Shown here piece after piece: positions 11,400-22,535 of a DNA stretch of 64,000 nt. The notes beneath the pieces were generated by a model. The model did no database searches, was not told the DNA's origin, and saw only the letters and a list, made by a program, of their open reading frames with translations. The translations under genes were made by a program, and so were the position numbers. The stretch is from the NCBI GenBank assembly GCA_017893485.1, contig CM030368.1, positions 107,329,549 to 107,393,548 of the forward strand. The letters are read 5' to 3'. This stretch comes from Hemerocallis citrina. Its lineage: Eukaryota; Streptophyta; Magnoliopsida; Asparagales; Asphodelaceae. Every line of letters starts with the position of its first letter. Positions within the stretch are counted from its first letter, which is position 1.

Positions 11400-11949
11400 A
11401 AAAATACTCAAACAAATGAGGAAACTTCTGCTGAATCTCCTCCTCCAGCTCCCAATTCGACTCACCAGGCGAGTGAGGATTCAAAGCAACACGAACCAAC
11501 TTGACGACCTTGTTCTTAAGCACTTTCTCCTGCCGATCCACAATAGCAACTGGCGGAATCTAACAAGTCAAATCCGGCCGAATTGTCAACTCAGAATATT
11601 CGATCATGTGGCTCTTATCTCGGATATATCTCCTGAGTTGTGAGACATGGAAAACATCGTGCACTCCTGATAAAGCTGGTGGCAATGCAAGACGATAGAC
11701 CACCTTGCCTACTCGCTCCAAAATCTCAAACGTTCCAATAAATCTAGGGCTAAGTTTGCCCCCACCACCGAACCGAATGACACCGCGCCATGGCAATACC
11801 TTTAGGAAAAGATGGTCGCCAACACCAAACTCTAAAGCTCTCCGATAGACATCGGCCCATTGCTTCTGCCTGTCCTGAGCTGCCAGCAAGTGTTTCCTGA
11901 TCTGAACCACTGCATCAACTGTCTTGGTGATCAACTCCGAATCCAACAA
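11400..11949 (-). pseudogene. pol: element F integrase C-terminal domain and chromodomain-like tail
   Basis: In sense, the frame from about 11949 carries the integrase GPY/F-type module: AQDRQKQWADVYRRALEF, VGDHLFLKV, GKLSPRFIGTFEILERVG, YRLALPPALSGVHDVFHVSQ. After a stop near 11560 the tail continues as PVAIVDRQEKVLKNKVVKLV ... ESNWELEEEIQQKFPHLFE. In plant chromoviruses this tail is the chromodomain that directs integration into methylated-histone heterochromatin. The GPF of the canonical module is GTF here. The stop (in DLTC*) and lost continuity with the core mark it as inactive. Element B has the same region uninterrupted (50950-51643). Confidence 0.85.
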
Positions 11950-11985
11950 CTTCCTCTCACCAATGTCAGCCTAGCACACTGGTGG

Positions 11986-12975
11986 TCAGCACTTCCGCCC
12001 ATAGAGTGCCTCGAACGGAGCAACTTTAATATTGGCTTGAAAGCTGTTATTGTACGAGAACTCCACGAGATGCAAATGATCCTCCCAAGATCCACCAAAC
12101 TGAAGCATACAGGACCTCAACATGTCCTCAAGAATCTGAATAGTCTGCTCTGACTGTCCATCTGTCTGGGGATGAAAAGTTGTACTGTACTTTAATTTAC
12201 TCCCTAAACTGTTTTGAAGACTCTCCCAGAACTGAGATCTGAATCTTGTATCCCTGTCGAATACAATACTGAATGGAACCCCATGAAGTCTAATAATCTT
12301 TTGCATATACCTCTCAGCTAGGCTCTCAGCAGATTGCCCGACAAGAAAAGGAATGAAGGGAGTAATCTTCGTTAAACGGTCGACAATCACCCAAATGGCA
12401 TTATGACCCTTAGGACTCCTCGGCAAAGCGGCCACAAAATCCATAGTGATATGTTCCCACTTCCACTCTGGAATAGGAAGCGGTTGAAGAAGTCCAGCGG
12501 TTCTCTGATGCTCTGCCTTAACCTGCTGGCAGATCAAACATTGAGCAACAAACTGAGCCACAGCCCTTTTCATACCCTGCCACTAGAAATGAAGCTTCAA
12601 ATCTCGCTACATCTTAGTACCACCAGGATGGATAGAATACGAAGAGTGATGGGCTTCCTCAAGCAACCTCTGACGAACTTCACCTTCCGGGACATATAAC
12701 CTGGACACAAAACGAAGCGATCCATCCGAATGATTAACCAAGTCCGTCCTGGACCCAGACTCAACCTCAGCTCGAAATCTCTGTAGCTGTGCATCACTAG
12801 CCTGCGCCTCTTTAATCTGATCAAGAAGAGACGACTGCTGTTGAAGCACCAAAAAACTCTGATTAGAACTTGGCAACAAAACTTCCAACTCCAATCTCCT
12901 CATCTGCTCAATCAGATCCCTCTGCTGAGTCAAGAACATAACTACCGGTCTCCTGCTCAAAGCATCTGGCACCAA
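11986..12975 (-). pseudogene. pol: element F integrase: zinc-binding and catalytic core
   Basis: The upstream part (12975-12600) has the linker VPDALSRRP and a basic stretch ending EEAHHSSYSIHPGGTKM, which gives the first histidines of the HHCC zinc-binding domain. A stop near 12600 separates it from the core starting MKRAVAQFVAQCLICQQVKA, which supplies the two cysteines. The core shows the DDE triad context: TMDFVAALP, then [13 protein letters not shown], then [24 protein letters not shown] replaces the usual SIVSDRD. The frame stops after LYGRKC, before the usual RSP. It normally joins element DNA to the host chromosome. The protein is fragmented, so no activity is expected. Confidence 0.88.
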
Positions 12976-14464
12976 GTTTACTTTACCAGGATGGTATTAC
13001 AAACTAATGTCATAATCGGCCAAAAGCTCCAACTAACACCTTTGCCTCATGTTTAACTCTTTTTGGGTGAAGACGTCCTTGAGAATTTTGTGGTCTGTAA
13101 AGAGCTCCACTCGGTCTCCAAATAAATAATGTCTCTACAGCTTCAAAGCAAAAATCACTGTCGCTAACTCCAAGTCATGAGTAGGATAGTTCTTCTCATG
13201 CGGCCTCAACTACCTCAATGCATACGCAATGACTCGGCCCTTCTGTATAGAATCTGACACCAAGACCCTAACTAGAAGCATCACAGTGAATTACAAATCT
13301 GCCTGAACCATCGGGAATAGTCAACACAGGCGCTCACGTCAATCTGTTCTTCAACTCAATAAAAGCTCCATTACACTCCTCAGACAAACCGAACTTCTGA
13401 TCCTTCCCAGTCAACTTATTCAACGGTCCTTCTATCTTTGAAAAATCTTGGACGAACTTCCGATAATAGCCAGCCAAACCGAGAAAACTCCTGACTTCTG
13501 AAACTGACTTGGGAATAGGCCAATCCTTCACAGCCTCAACCTTGGCAGGATCCACAGAAATACCATCGCCTGAGATAATGTGCCCCAAGAATGATATCCT
13601 GTCGAGCCAAAACTCGCACTTGCTGAGTTTTCCATAGAACTGATTCTCTCTCAAAGTCTGCAGAACCACTCTAAGATGCTCAGCATGATCTTCTTGATTC
13701 CAAGAATACACCAAAATATCATCAATGAAGACCACCACAAATCTATCCAAGAACTGAGAGAAGACCCAGTTCATAAGACTCATGAATACAGCCGACGTGT
13801 TCGTAACTCCGAACGGCATCACAAGATACTCATAGTGCCTGTATCTAGTCCTGAAAGCAGTCTTCTGTATATCTGTAGCCTTCACCTTGACTTGGTGATA
13901 CCCAGAACGAAGATCCAACTTCGAGAAAATAGCAGCCCCACTCAAGTGATCAAACAAATCATCGATCCTGGGCAACAGATATTGATTCTTCACAGTAACT
14001 CTTTTCAGTTCTCGATAATCCATGCACAGTCGACGACCACCATCCTTCCTATCGATAAAAAGGACCGGAGCACCCCAAGGCGAAACACTAGGTGTGATGA
14101 AACCCAAATCAAGCAACTACTGAATCTGCACCTTAAGCTCTGCTAGCTCAACCGGTGCCATCCTATAGGGACTCTTCGATATCGGCGCAGTTCTAGGCTG
14201 AACATCAATACCGAATTCTACATCCCTATTAGGGGGTAAGCCAGGCAACTCATCTGGAAAAACATCCAAGAAATTCCGAACTACTAGAGGTGCAGGCTCA
14301 CGGCCTAAATGCAACTCCATCGCACAAATCTCCCGATCAACTGCAGCTCGGCCAAGGGAAGACTCCCCGGCATGGAACTCAAACTCTGTGCGATCTAAAA
14401 TTCGGAACACAACTTTCTTGGCACAGCAATCAATAATGGCATGGGTTTCACCCAACCAATCCAA
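12976..14464 (-). pseudogene. pol: element F reverse transcriptase and RNase H, broken
   Basis: From 14464 the frame has the protease-RT linker with [19 protein letters not shown]. After a stop at 14117 (QIQ* where QIQEL is expected) the RT fingers/palm follow: [70 protein letters not shown] and the catalytic [11 protein letters not shown]. The connection domain [20 protein letters not shown] and [20 protein letters not shown] are readable to 13334. RNase H (13330-12976) shows FVIHCDAS but is shifted and interrupted. The RT catalytic aspartates remain. The breaks, not the active site, disable it. Confidence 0.9.
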
Positions 14465-14529
14465 ACCCAGAATAACGTCGAATACCGAATTCCCAATTAC
14501 AATCAGATTGACTTTGAAATCTGCGCTGC

Positions 14530-14760
14530 CAATAATTACGGGACACTGCCTGCACTCTCGGGAACAAATGACAACTCAACCATCTCATAATGTTCTAAGC
14601 CTCTGACATGTTGCTACACTCCAACTGATTGCAAGCGACAAATCGAGAGGAGACAAAAGAATGGGTTGCCCCATAATCAAACAGAACATGAGCAGGGAAA
14701 GAGCACACAAGCACAATACCTAAGATAGAGAAATCAAAAGAGACAAGGAAAAGAAGGGTT
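14530..14760 (-). pseudogene. pro: element F aspartic protease remnant
   Basis: In sense the frame reads AHVLFDYGATHSFVSSRFVA near 14690-14625. Retroviral-type proteases of this group have LFDSGATHSF, where D-S/T-G is the catalytic loop. Here the serine is tyrosine (DYG), a change expected to cripple the enzyme. The downstream HAIIDCCAKKVVFRI segment (from 14464) matches the end of this region in related elements. Upstream, between 14760 and 14929, the frame is low-complexity and probably corrupted. Confidence 0.75.
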
Positions 14761-14928
14761 GAACAGGGTGAGGAAAACAAAATGCAGAAGACAATAGAAA
14801 GAAATAAAGCAAGGAAAATGGAGAAAAACAAAAAGAAACAACAAATAATAAAACAATAAAGCAAAAGATATCTGCAACCACACACTCAGCTGACTCAGCA
14901 TCTGCAGCAGTCATGTTGACAGCCTACC

Positions 14929-16067
14929 TCACCTGGGAGCAGTGATCCGCTGACCGACAATCTGATGCTGCGGGGGAAGCGGTGGTCTAACTGGACCACG
15001 AGCTGCGGCAACTAGCTGAATAGGATCCTTGGCTGGAGGAGCCAACCACGGGCAGTCCTGCACCGAGTGATCAGCAGCACCACATCGAAAACAGCGACGA
15101 TTGGCACATTGACAATCCTTGCGCTCATGCTCTGGGAGACGGCAAAAGTCACAGAAACCAACTCTCGGAGGATCCGCAGAAGAGTAAGGAGCTGCCCTGA
15201 CTGGAGGGGCTAGAACAGGTCTCCGAATAGGCCCACTAGAAGACCTAGCAACTGAGTGCGAAATAGTCCGCTGAGAAGGAGCCAAACCACCACGAGCCTG
15301 CACCTAGGCCCTAGCTGCCTCAAGAGCCTTAGCGTAGGTATGCAAGCGAAGAGAGACAAGCTGCACCTTGATGTCTCGCTCAAGCCCCAAAATGAACCTA
15401 CGAGCCGTATCCTCTTCGTTCGCTACAAGAACGGTTGCGAAGCGGCTAAGTCTCGTAAACTTAGCTGCGTACTCGTCTACAGACCTAGAGCCCTGTTTCA
15501 AGAAAGTCTTATGTCACAACATTGCATGAACAATATGTAACAAAATTCCATTAGTCAAAATAACGACCAACATGTTTCGGGGCTAAGAATTGTTGCTCCA
15601 TCTCAACTCTGGTGCTGCTAGGAAAGAACTTTTCCAAGAAGCTCCTAGTGAAAATGGCCCCAAGTGATCGGTCTTTCGAGTCTTTCTGACTCGGACCTCC
15701 ACCAGATATAAGCCAAGTCCACCAACTAGATAGTAACCACATCCACACGATCTGCATCAGCAACTCTATCTGCTAAAAGCAGTTGCTCTGTCCTAATCAA
15801 CCACTGTTCAGCCTCCAAGGGTGTTTCAGTGCCTGAAAACCTATCGGGATGCAGCTTCATAAAGTCCGTGACCGTTCCCGGACGGGGAGGAAGAACATCC
15901 TGCCTAGGCGCAACAGGCGGAGTAACTCGAGCGGCTTCCAAAGTAGCCATCACCAAATCACTATGGTTCTGCTGATGATTAAACAAGTGCTCAAGCACCG
16001 CAGTGACCGCCTCAATCGGGTCACTCTGCGACTGAGAAGTAGAACCTCTGCGAGCCATAGTCTGCAC
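14929..16067 (-). pseudogene. gag: element F gag (capsid/nucleocapsid), broken
   Basis: The probable start is MQTMARRGSTSQSQ at 16067, 167 bases inside the 5' LTR. The capsid-type core follows: FMKLHPDRFSGTETPLEAEQW, then in a shifted frame FTRSFLEKFFPSSTRVEMEQQ (15640-15560), then MKQGSRSVDEYAAKFTRLSR and EDTARRFILGLERDIKVQL (15501-15304). The nucleocapsid at 15303-14929 has two CX2CX4HX4C zinc knuckles, CDFCRLPEHERKDC and CFRCGAADHSVQDC. Gag would form the particle and bind genomic RNA. At least two frame changes and several stops break it. This is the only recognisable minus-strand gag in the window; A and B lack it. Confidence 0.88.
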
Positions 16068-16148
16068 AAAACCAAAAACAATTAGTATTCAGATCAATGT
16101 TGATAATATTTGATTCATTTATGCATGCATGGTTAGTGAAATATTGCG

Positions 16149-16218
16149 CAGAGCCCAGTTCGAGCCAAGCTTGTCTAATATATTAGGCAACTAAAATATT
16201 AGCCAAACCTGGGCTCTG
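16149..16218 (-). other. inverted repeat that could fold over the primer site of element F
   Basis: CAGAGCCCAG at 16149-16158 is the exact reverse complement of CTGGGCTCTG at 16209-16218, which overlaps the primer-binding site. The leader RNA could form a 10-bp stem with a 50-base loop that occupies part of the primer site. Confidence 0.6.
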
Positions 16219-16224
16219 ATACCA
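16211..16224 (-). other. primer-binding site of element F (initiator tRNA-Met)
   Basis: In sense TGGTATCAGAGCCC is complementary to the 3' end of plant initiator tRNA-Met (...GGCUCUGAUACCA). It lies 10 bases inside the 5' LTR edge at 16235 and primes minus-strand cDNA. Confidence 0.9.
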
Positions 16225-18724
16225 CTAAAAATTCTGTCACACCCCACTTCCCAAAAAGAATACGGAATACGGATACGCAACAAAAGCCCAGCGAATAATT
16301 TTCATCATCCATAAGCTGTTCAAGAAATCTTTACAATATTCTCAAGAATCATCAGAGTCGAAAGCAAAAGAATCAACCACATGCACATAATGAGCCAAAA
16401 TACCAACAAGAATACTTGAAACCAAATATATAAATATCAAATAGTCATGATCTGAATAAACAAATGTCTTGGGTCACATCGCTCAAATACAAGAATAAAT
16501 CCAAGTCTCAAAATACAATATTGTTCAAGCAAGCTACAAGAAATAATATTAATAAAATGCAGCACTAATACTTCATGTCTCCGATACCATCCGGAACCTG
16601 TTCTCCAAAATATGCAATTCAACGAATGCAGGAAAAAGGAAAAGAGAAAAACAAGTACCCGTCAATTGCAAGTTATGAGCCACTTATAATGTAGGATACA
16701 AACACATGGAGAAACTAACTAGCAATATGGTATAAGCATGATGTCAACATAAACAACTAGCATGGTAAAATGAACAAATATAAATGGCATGAATCAAGTG
16801 TCAAGTAATCAAGTATCATGTAAACATGCATCAAGTGTCAAGTATATGTAATCTTGTATCAAGTATTAAGTTTCAAATCTTATGTAAATAAGTCTCATGT
16901 ATCATGTAATCAAGTGTCAAGCAAGCATGTATCATGTTCAAGTATCAAGTTCAAGTATCATGTATCAAGTCTTGCAGTGATTACTATATAGGTAGCACTT
17001 CATGCAGCCCACCTTACATGGTTTCTACAGCAAATAGTTTCACTTTAGATTTCATAGTGGACCATAGAGGGCAGTATACTTGGGGACAAGTCAAGTAATC
17101 GAGCTCCAAGCTCCAAGTATCATGTATCATTTAATCACGTGTCAAGTTATGCAAGTGGTAAGTATCAAGTAATCACGTGTCAAGTATCATGTCTCAAGTA
17201 ATCACGTAGGATCAGTGGATCCCCTTCCAAGTACACATTTCTGAATTATCTACTATTAGATCTGTCCCTTGAACCCCATTTTGGTTATTTATTATTAATG
17301 TCAAACAAACATGAATATGTGCAAAATATATCAAGAATAACATGGCATAATCAAGTGACAAGTGCAAGTTGTAAGATAGACATGTACGAGTGCAAGATAT
17401 CTCATAAAAGAATAAAATAGCCAAATCTCATGTTCAGGACAGCAAGACCATACTGTAGTAGAACAGTGATTCCCAGTGTTACAAACATCCAAATCTAGAT
17501 CCGTAGAAGGATCTGGAAAATAGACTTCCACACGATTCCAGCGAATATAACTAAGTCATATATTAATTCACAAAAACATAGCTCAAAACTGATTTGAATA
17601 CAGAAAATAGGTTCAGCAAGAAATCAGGAAAAATGAATTCAGGAACAGGAAAACAGAATGAAAACACATTAAACAAATCCACAAAAAATCTGGGGTATTC
17701 CCCTACATGTACAGTATCTAAATACGAAGTTTCAGAATTTTTCAGTAAAAGTATATCATTCAACAAAATAAGAAAACATCAATAAACGAGAGTTTGGTAA
17801 ATCTGGAATTCCCAACACTGCTGTACGAAAACTATGATATCTTGCAACCAGTGAAACGAAATCCAATTCCACCAAAGGGGCATGAAAATAGATTAAATAT
17901 AATAACTTTCATATTTTGCAAATATTTTTCATACAGTAAAAGGAACCATAGTGAAAATAAGGTTCTTTACAGAACAGCGGGTAAAATACAGCAAGTATAA
18001 TTTTCATAAACAAGCATGAAACAACACATAAAACTCATCAATAAAATTCACCAAAATTCTGGGTAATCCCTAACTAGATAAAGAAACACTGACCAAAGTT
18101 TTGGATCAAAATAATATATGTAGCATCAGTATCACAATCATTTAGTCATCAAAAACATCGAAAAACAAAATCTGGAAAAGATCTACACCTCTGTAGTAAA
18201 ACAGTCATAACTCACTCATACAAAAACGAAATCGAGCAAAGTCAGAGGGATTCGAAAATAGACGAAATTCTCTAAAACTCATGTTTTATACCGAAATTAT
18301 GATACTGACTTTAGAACAGTTCAAAACAGCAAACAAAACAGATCAGACAAAATACAAATTTTTTCCTTTAACAACAACCTAACATATATCATACAAAACT
18401 TGTTCAAAAAACAACCAAACATGAATTCGAGTCTACCAAGTGTCCAAACATCATGAATTAGGGTATCTAGCATGTCCACACAAAAAATAACACATGGACC
18501 AAAACACGAGTTCTCACAAAAGTCTCACATACATGATCAAAATCAAGAACGGGTAAAACCTAAGTTAATTCATGTCCAGATTGTGTCGTGAGTCATCTAT
18601 GCTCAAATTTTCACAATACAAACAAAACCCATCAAACATAACACAAACAAGAGTCGTCTCTAGACCTATAGGTGGTATTTTTGACTTATATCAAACAAAT
18701 GAATTGAACTACAAGTTACTTGCC

Positions 18725-19021
18725 TTAACCGAAGATGAAGAACGAAGAAAACCAAGAGTAACGAGCAGAATCTACGAACGAAAATCCACGAACCAACAAA
18801 TCCAAGCAAACTAGCGTAAAAATCTCCACACGAAAAAAAACTCCAAAAGTGAGAGATGACGGCAGTGGTGGCTTGCGGCCACGAGAGAACACCAAGAAAG
18901 GGATTCGAGGGATTATATGGTGGTGCGAGGTGGTCGGGATGGCCAAGGAGGTAGTCGGCCAAGGTGGGGTTAGGCTGATCAGGGTAGGGTGAGGAGTTTC
19001 GGCTGTTGGGGGTGTGCACAC
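18725..19021 (-). other. LTR-borne open frame of 98 codons, F right LTR
   Basis: This is the partner of 10383-10679. It has the same start (MCTPPTAETPHPT), the same length and the same ending region (YSWFSSFF). Changes are substitutions only, so the frame has stayed open since the two LTRs diverged. No recognised domain. Confidence 0.3.
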
Positions 19022-19148
19022 AGGCCGGGGAGGTGGTCGGCTGGTTGTGGGGTGAGGCCGGCCTGGGCTACTCGGGTTCCTGTGTGCGGCACAAACAAGG
19101 AGGGGAGAGAGGGACAGAGGGAGAGAGGGAGGCCGGGTGTGCTAGAAG

Positions 19149-19204
19149 TTAGGGTTAGGGTTTGTGAGGGAGATTAGAGTAAATATATAAGGGGATTAGG
19201 GTTT
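19149..19204 (-). promoter_or_regulatory. element F 5' LTR promoter module
   Basis: TATA-like box 19181-19192, tandem AAACCCTAACCCTAAC downstream (19149-19163 read on minus) and a telo-box upstream (19195-19204). This LTR would drive the genomic RNA of F. Confidence 0.55.
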
Positions 19205-19651
19205 AGAAATATGACTTGGGTTAATGGATATTTGGGTTGTGGGTAATTAGGAGTAGTAATAGGATTTGTTTAATTTGGCTTTAATTAGGATACAAATTGT
19301 TTATGATATCAAATAGGATTGGGAATTTAATTTGGCTTTGGAAATCTTATTAAGGATCAAATAATAGGTTTGGGAATAGGATCACAACCAGAACACCACA
19401 ACCACAAAGACCCAAAATAATTAAAAAATAGAAATAAAAAAAGAACGAGCCCAAATAAAAGAAAGATCAAAATAATGAAGAACGAACCCAAAGAGACAAC
19501 AAATCAAAAACAAAGAGCTCAAAATGAAATAAAACAAATATATATTGAAAACAACTCCAATATACGGTTCAAAAAAAAAAAACAAGAGAGAAAATTCACC
19601 AAAACATAAAATACACTCCAAAAATACACAAAATAAAAAACAGGGATTACA

Positions 19652-19656
19652 GTCTT
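19652..19656. repeat. target-site duplication of element F, right copy (GTCTT)
   Basis: Identical to 7863-7867; immediately follows the TTACA edge of the right LTR. Confidence 0.92.
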
Positions 19657-20699
19657 CATATATCAAATTATTCACTTTCGAATTTTATCAAATAAAATTT
19701 CAAATTGAATTTTTCAAAAAAAAAAACTTGCATTGAGTGTGACCCATTGGGCCTCACATTAAGCCTGTAGTGAAGATATTAAACTTCTTTATTTCCTTAC
19801 AAGTCATGCGTGACTTCTAGCAAAATATCGTGACTATCCCGATAATGTGAGTTTGATTACTGAAATCAATTGTATCCTTTAGTGATTAGTTTATGTACAA
19901 TTAAATTCCGTGATCATACAATATCTTGAAAAAGCTTAGGTACAGATTAATGTTAAACCATAACCACTTAATCACATGTGTCTGATATTTTAGTGATTGT
20001 CTCAGATGAATATTTAAAAACTCATTTCTAAAATTCATTTCGTTATGGCCATTGAGTTCCGAGTCAACACTTTATAGAATCACGCAGGTCATTATTATTT
20101 TCTAATAGAAGTGATCCTTTATTGATTTCTCACCCATTTCCATGAAAGCCTGACTATGCCAGAATATCCTACACATGTCTTAGAATGTCTGGCTAAGAAA
20201 TAAACCAACTCACATATTGATAGACAAAAAATGCTATAACAATCTCATGTCTTAGAATTACTTGTATCCATTATCCCACAAGGAATTATCTGTTGACATT
20301 CATTAAGAATTTTCGTTAGATATTCATTTTAGTGAGTCAGTTCAATGAACTAAACTCTTTAGCACTTACACTAATGACTCAGTTGTCCATTAAATTAGAT
20401 CATATAACTAATATAGTCTTACCAAATTACCAATGTCCAATCTCAGTAATCCTATGAGTAGGAACATTTTAAATTAATTATATTATGTTTCGGTCTCAAT
20501 AGCATGATCTCAACATGGTCACAAACACATTTAATTAATCCATGAACTTCATTAAAACAATAAATAAAATACATATATGAGGATAAGCAACATATCATGA
20601 ATAAAACGTCTCAAATAACTTTATCAATCTTGAATAATGTTTATTAAAGAATTTCCAATTGCATCTCTTGCGATTGACTGTATGGCACATTCCTAACAA
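19657..20699 (-). repeat. copia 3' LTR, proximal part
   Basis: In sense it begins TGTTAGGAATGTGCC (plus edge 20699), the classic copia LTR start, preceded by GCAAGTGAGAAAT, a copia-type polypurine tract (20700-20714). It runs to the GTCTT site where element F is inserted and continues at 7498-7867. Confidence 0.75.
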
Positions 20700-20719
20700 T
20701 TTCTCACTTGCACTAAAGC

Positions 20720-21654
20720 CAATCGCCCCTATATTTAACATCCATGATATGAAGAAGACGATCAAACTACTAGTCTGTCATTGCCTTAGTGAAAGGATCT
20801 GCTGTGTTGTTTGTTTTATAGACTTGTTCTATACTGACATCACCCCTCCCAATGATTTCCTTTATTTGGTGATATCGCTAAAGGATGTGCTTGGATCTTT
20901 GATAAGATCTGGGCTCTAGAGCTTGGAAAACAGTTCAATGTTGTTGCAATATGAAGGAATCGACTGATTTACCTCCTGAACCATTCCCACCCCAGTTTTG
21001 AACATCTTCATCCTCACCGCTTCTTTAGCAGTTTCGCTTCCAACAACATACTCTGCTTCAGTGACTGGATCAACTACTGTTTGCTGCTTGGAACTCTTCC
21101 AACTTACTGCACCACCATTTAGGGTAAACACATACCCCGCAATGCATTTACTATCATCTGGATTTGACTGAAAACTAGAATCGGTATAGCCTTCCAATTT
21201 CAAGTTAGACCCGCCATATATCAGAAAAAACATCTCTCATCCTTCTCAAGTACTTGAGAATGTTCTTCCCCTCTCTCCAGTGTTCCTCACCAGGATCTAT
21301 CTGATCTATCTAGAATCTGCTTACAATACCAAAGCATATGCAACATGAGATCTGCTACATAGCATAGCATACATGATCGACCCAATGGCCGACACATAAG
21401 GGATGACTTTTATCCTCTCTTTTTCCTCAAGTGTCCTTGGAGAAATCCTCTGTGAAAGATATATAACATGTCTTACTGGTAAGTAACCTCTTTTACTATC
21501 TTCCATGCCAAACTTTTTTAACACGGTGTCTATGTAGCTGGACTGATAACCCTAGCAATCTTTTAGGCCTATCCGTATATATCCTTATTCCTAGAATATA
21601 GGATGCTTCTCCCAAGTCCTTCATGGAGAAATTTGTGGAAAGCCAAGCCTAGAT
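20720..21654 (-). pseudogene. pol: Ty1/copia pol 3' end: RT C-terminus and RNase H
   Basis: In sense, from 21654: the MKDLGEAS segment of copia RT, FGMEDSKRGYLPVRHVIYLS, IPYVSAIGSIMYAMLCSRSH, then after an interruption RNase H with YGGSNLKLEGYTDSSFQSNP, GYVFTLNGGAVSWKSSKQQT and VVDPVTEAEYVVGSETAKEA. In another frame the C-terminus reads RSYQRSKHIL then RYHQIKEIIGRGDVSIEQVY and NNTADPFTKAMT (20905-20770), followed by the polypurine tract. WKSSKQQTV and TEAEY are RNase H signatures. The upstream part (integrase, protease, gag) is missing because element G begins at 21655. Frameshifts make it a pseudogene. Confidence 0.85.
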
Positions 21655-22408
21655 TGTAGTGCCTCGAATCCCTATATTGGAGATTCGTGACACAAACCAG
21701 AATATTTCCTTCAAGCAGTTACAAACACAGTAAAATATAGGAAAATTTAAAACTTTTTAGTTGATAAAATGTTTACAAGTCTCAAGTGTTACCATGTTTC
21801 CAAAAGATACAAATTAAAGTGTACAAAAATTAAATAATGTACATTTGACACTGCCACATGGACGCTCCATCTGGCTGGAGCTCTCTTGTTCTTGCAGATC
21901 GACATCCAGTACCTAATATAGTGGGCACGTCAGTACATATACTGACGCAAAGCTGATAATATTTGCAATCTTCAACTTACAACAAGAATTGATGCAACAA
22001 GAAAAGTGTATCTAGTTCTAGTGTCCGTGTATGACATGACCCAGTAGTCTAATGCACAGGTCAATACTGCACTTATTCTAATGCAGGAAAGACTTTGGAA
22101 ACGCATGCATCCCACATTACATACGCCCCAAATCAAGTCATTGTCTCCAAGTTCAGGGTTTCGAACCCTCGCCATGCATCATACTCTTCTACTCATCCTA
22201 TTCCTGACAGACACAACGTGGTTGATGAGGTGCAGATATACAGTCCAACCCATTACTGCAGTCACCTAGTGGTGTCCCTAATTTTCACTAGTGCCCGGTG
22301 CCCGGATCTCACTCAAAGCCGTGACGAACATATAAGTATACTGCAGCATACCCAAGGATGACAGTATCAGTCGAAATGTACATGAATATTAAAGCTTTCT
22401 TTTTCAAA

Positions 22409-22535
22409 GGATGACAGTCGTCGTCGAGTTTTTGTACTAAAAATGACAGTCGACTGTCAATTAGTTGGTTTTGGAATTTTTGAGTGTCGGTCGACCGACG
22501 TCCTTTGCACTAGTTCTGGCGGTCGACTGTCAGTC
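22409..22535 (+). promoter_or_regulatory. cluster of GTCGAC-centred palindromes in LTR G
   Basis: A perfect 16-base palindrome TGACAGTCGACTGTCA (22444-22459) and a perfect 14-base palindrome GTCGGTCGACCGAC (22486-22499) lie close together. A third related site GGCGGTCGACTGTC lies near 22519, and a half-site GACAGTCG near 22407. Position in the first third of the LTR suggests U3, where enhancers lie. A regulatory role is inference. Confidence 0.5.

Larger units (their letters stand above)
7868..19651 (-). mobile_element. Ty3/gypsy chromovirus element F, full length but mutated
   Basis: Sense strand is minus. The order is 5' LTR (16235-19651), initiator-Met primer site (16211-16224), gag with two zinc knuckles, protease, reverse transcriptase, RNase H, integrase, chromodomain-type tail, polypurine tract, 3' LTR (7868-11309). 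Both outer edges are TG...CA in sense, and identical GTCTT duplications flank the element. Total length is about 11.8 kb, of which some 6.9 kb is LTR. Frameshifts, stops and a changed protease active site break the polyprotein. The C-terminal NWELEEEIQQKFPHLF-type ending resembles the Tekay/Del group of plant chromoviruses. Clade assignment is by memory of motifs, not by a tree. Confidence 0.92.
16235..19651 (-). repeat. element F 5' LTR (right copy)
   Basis: The edges are TGTCACACCCCAC at 16235 and CAGGGATTACA at 19651, about 3.42 kb. It is colinear with 7868-11309. The promoter module is at 19149-19204, with TATA-like AAATATATAAGG at 19181-19192 between AACCCTAA repeats. The minisatellite is at 16800-17210. 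Confidence 0.92.

Noticed and set aside
19141..19170. Interstitial telomere array
   Set aside because: Only two or three AAACCCTAA units, placed at the LTR promoter in several copies. They fit telo-box elements better than telomeric DNA.
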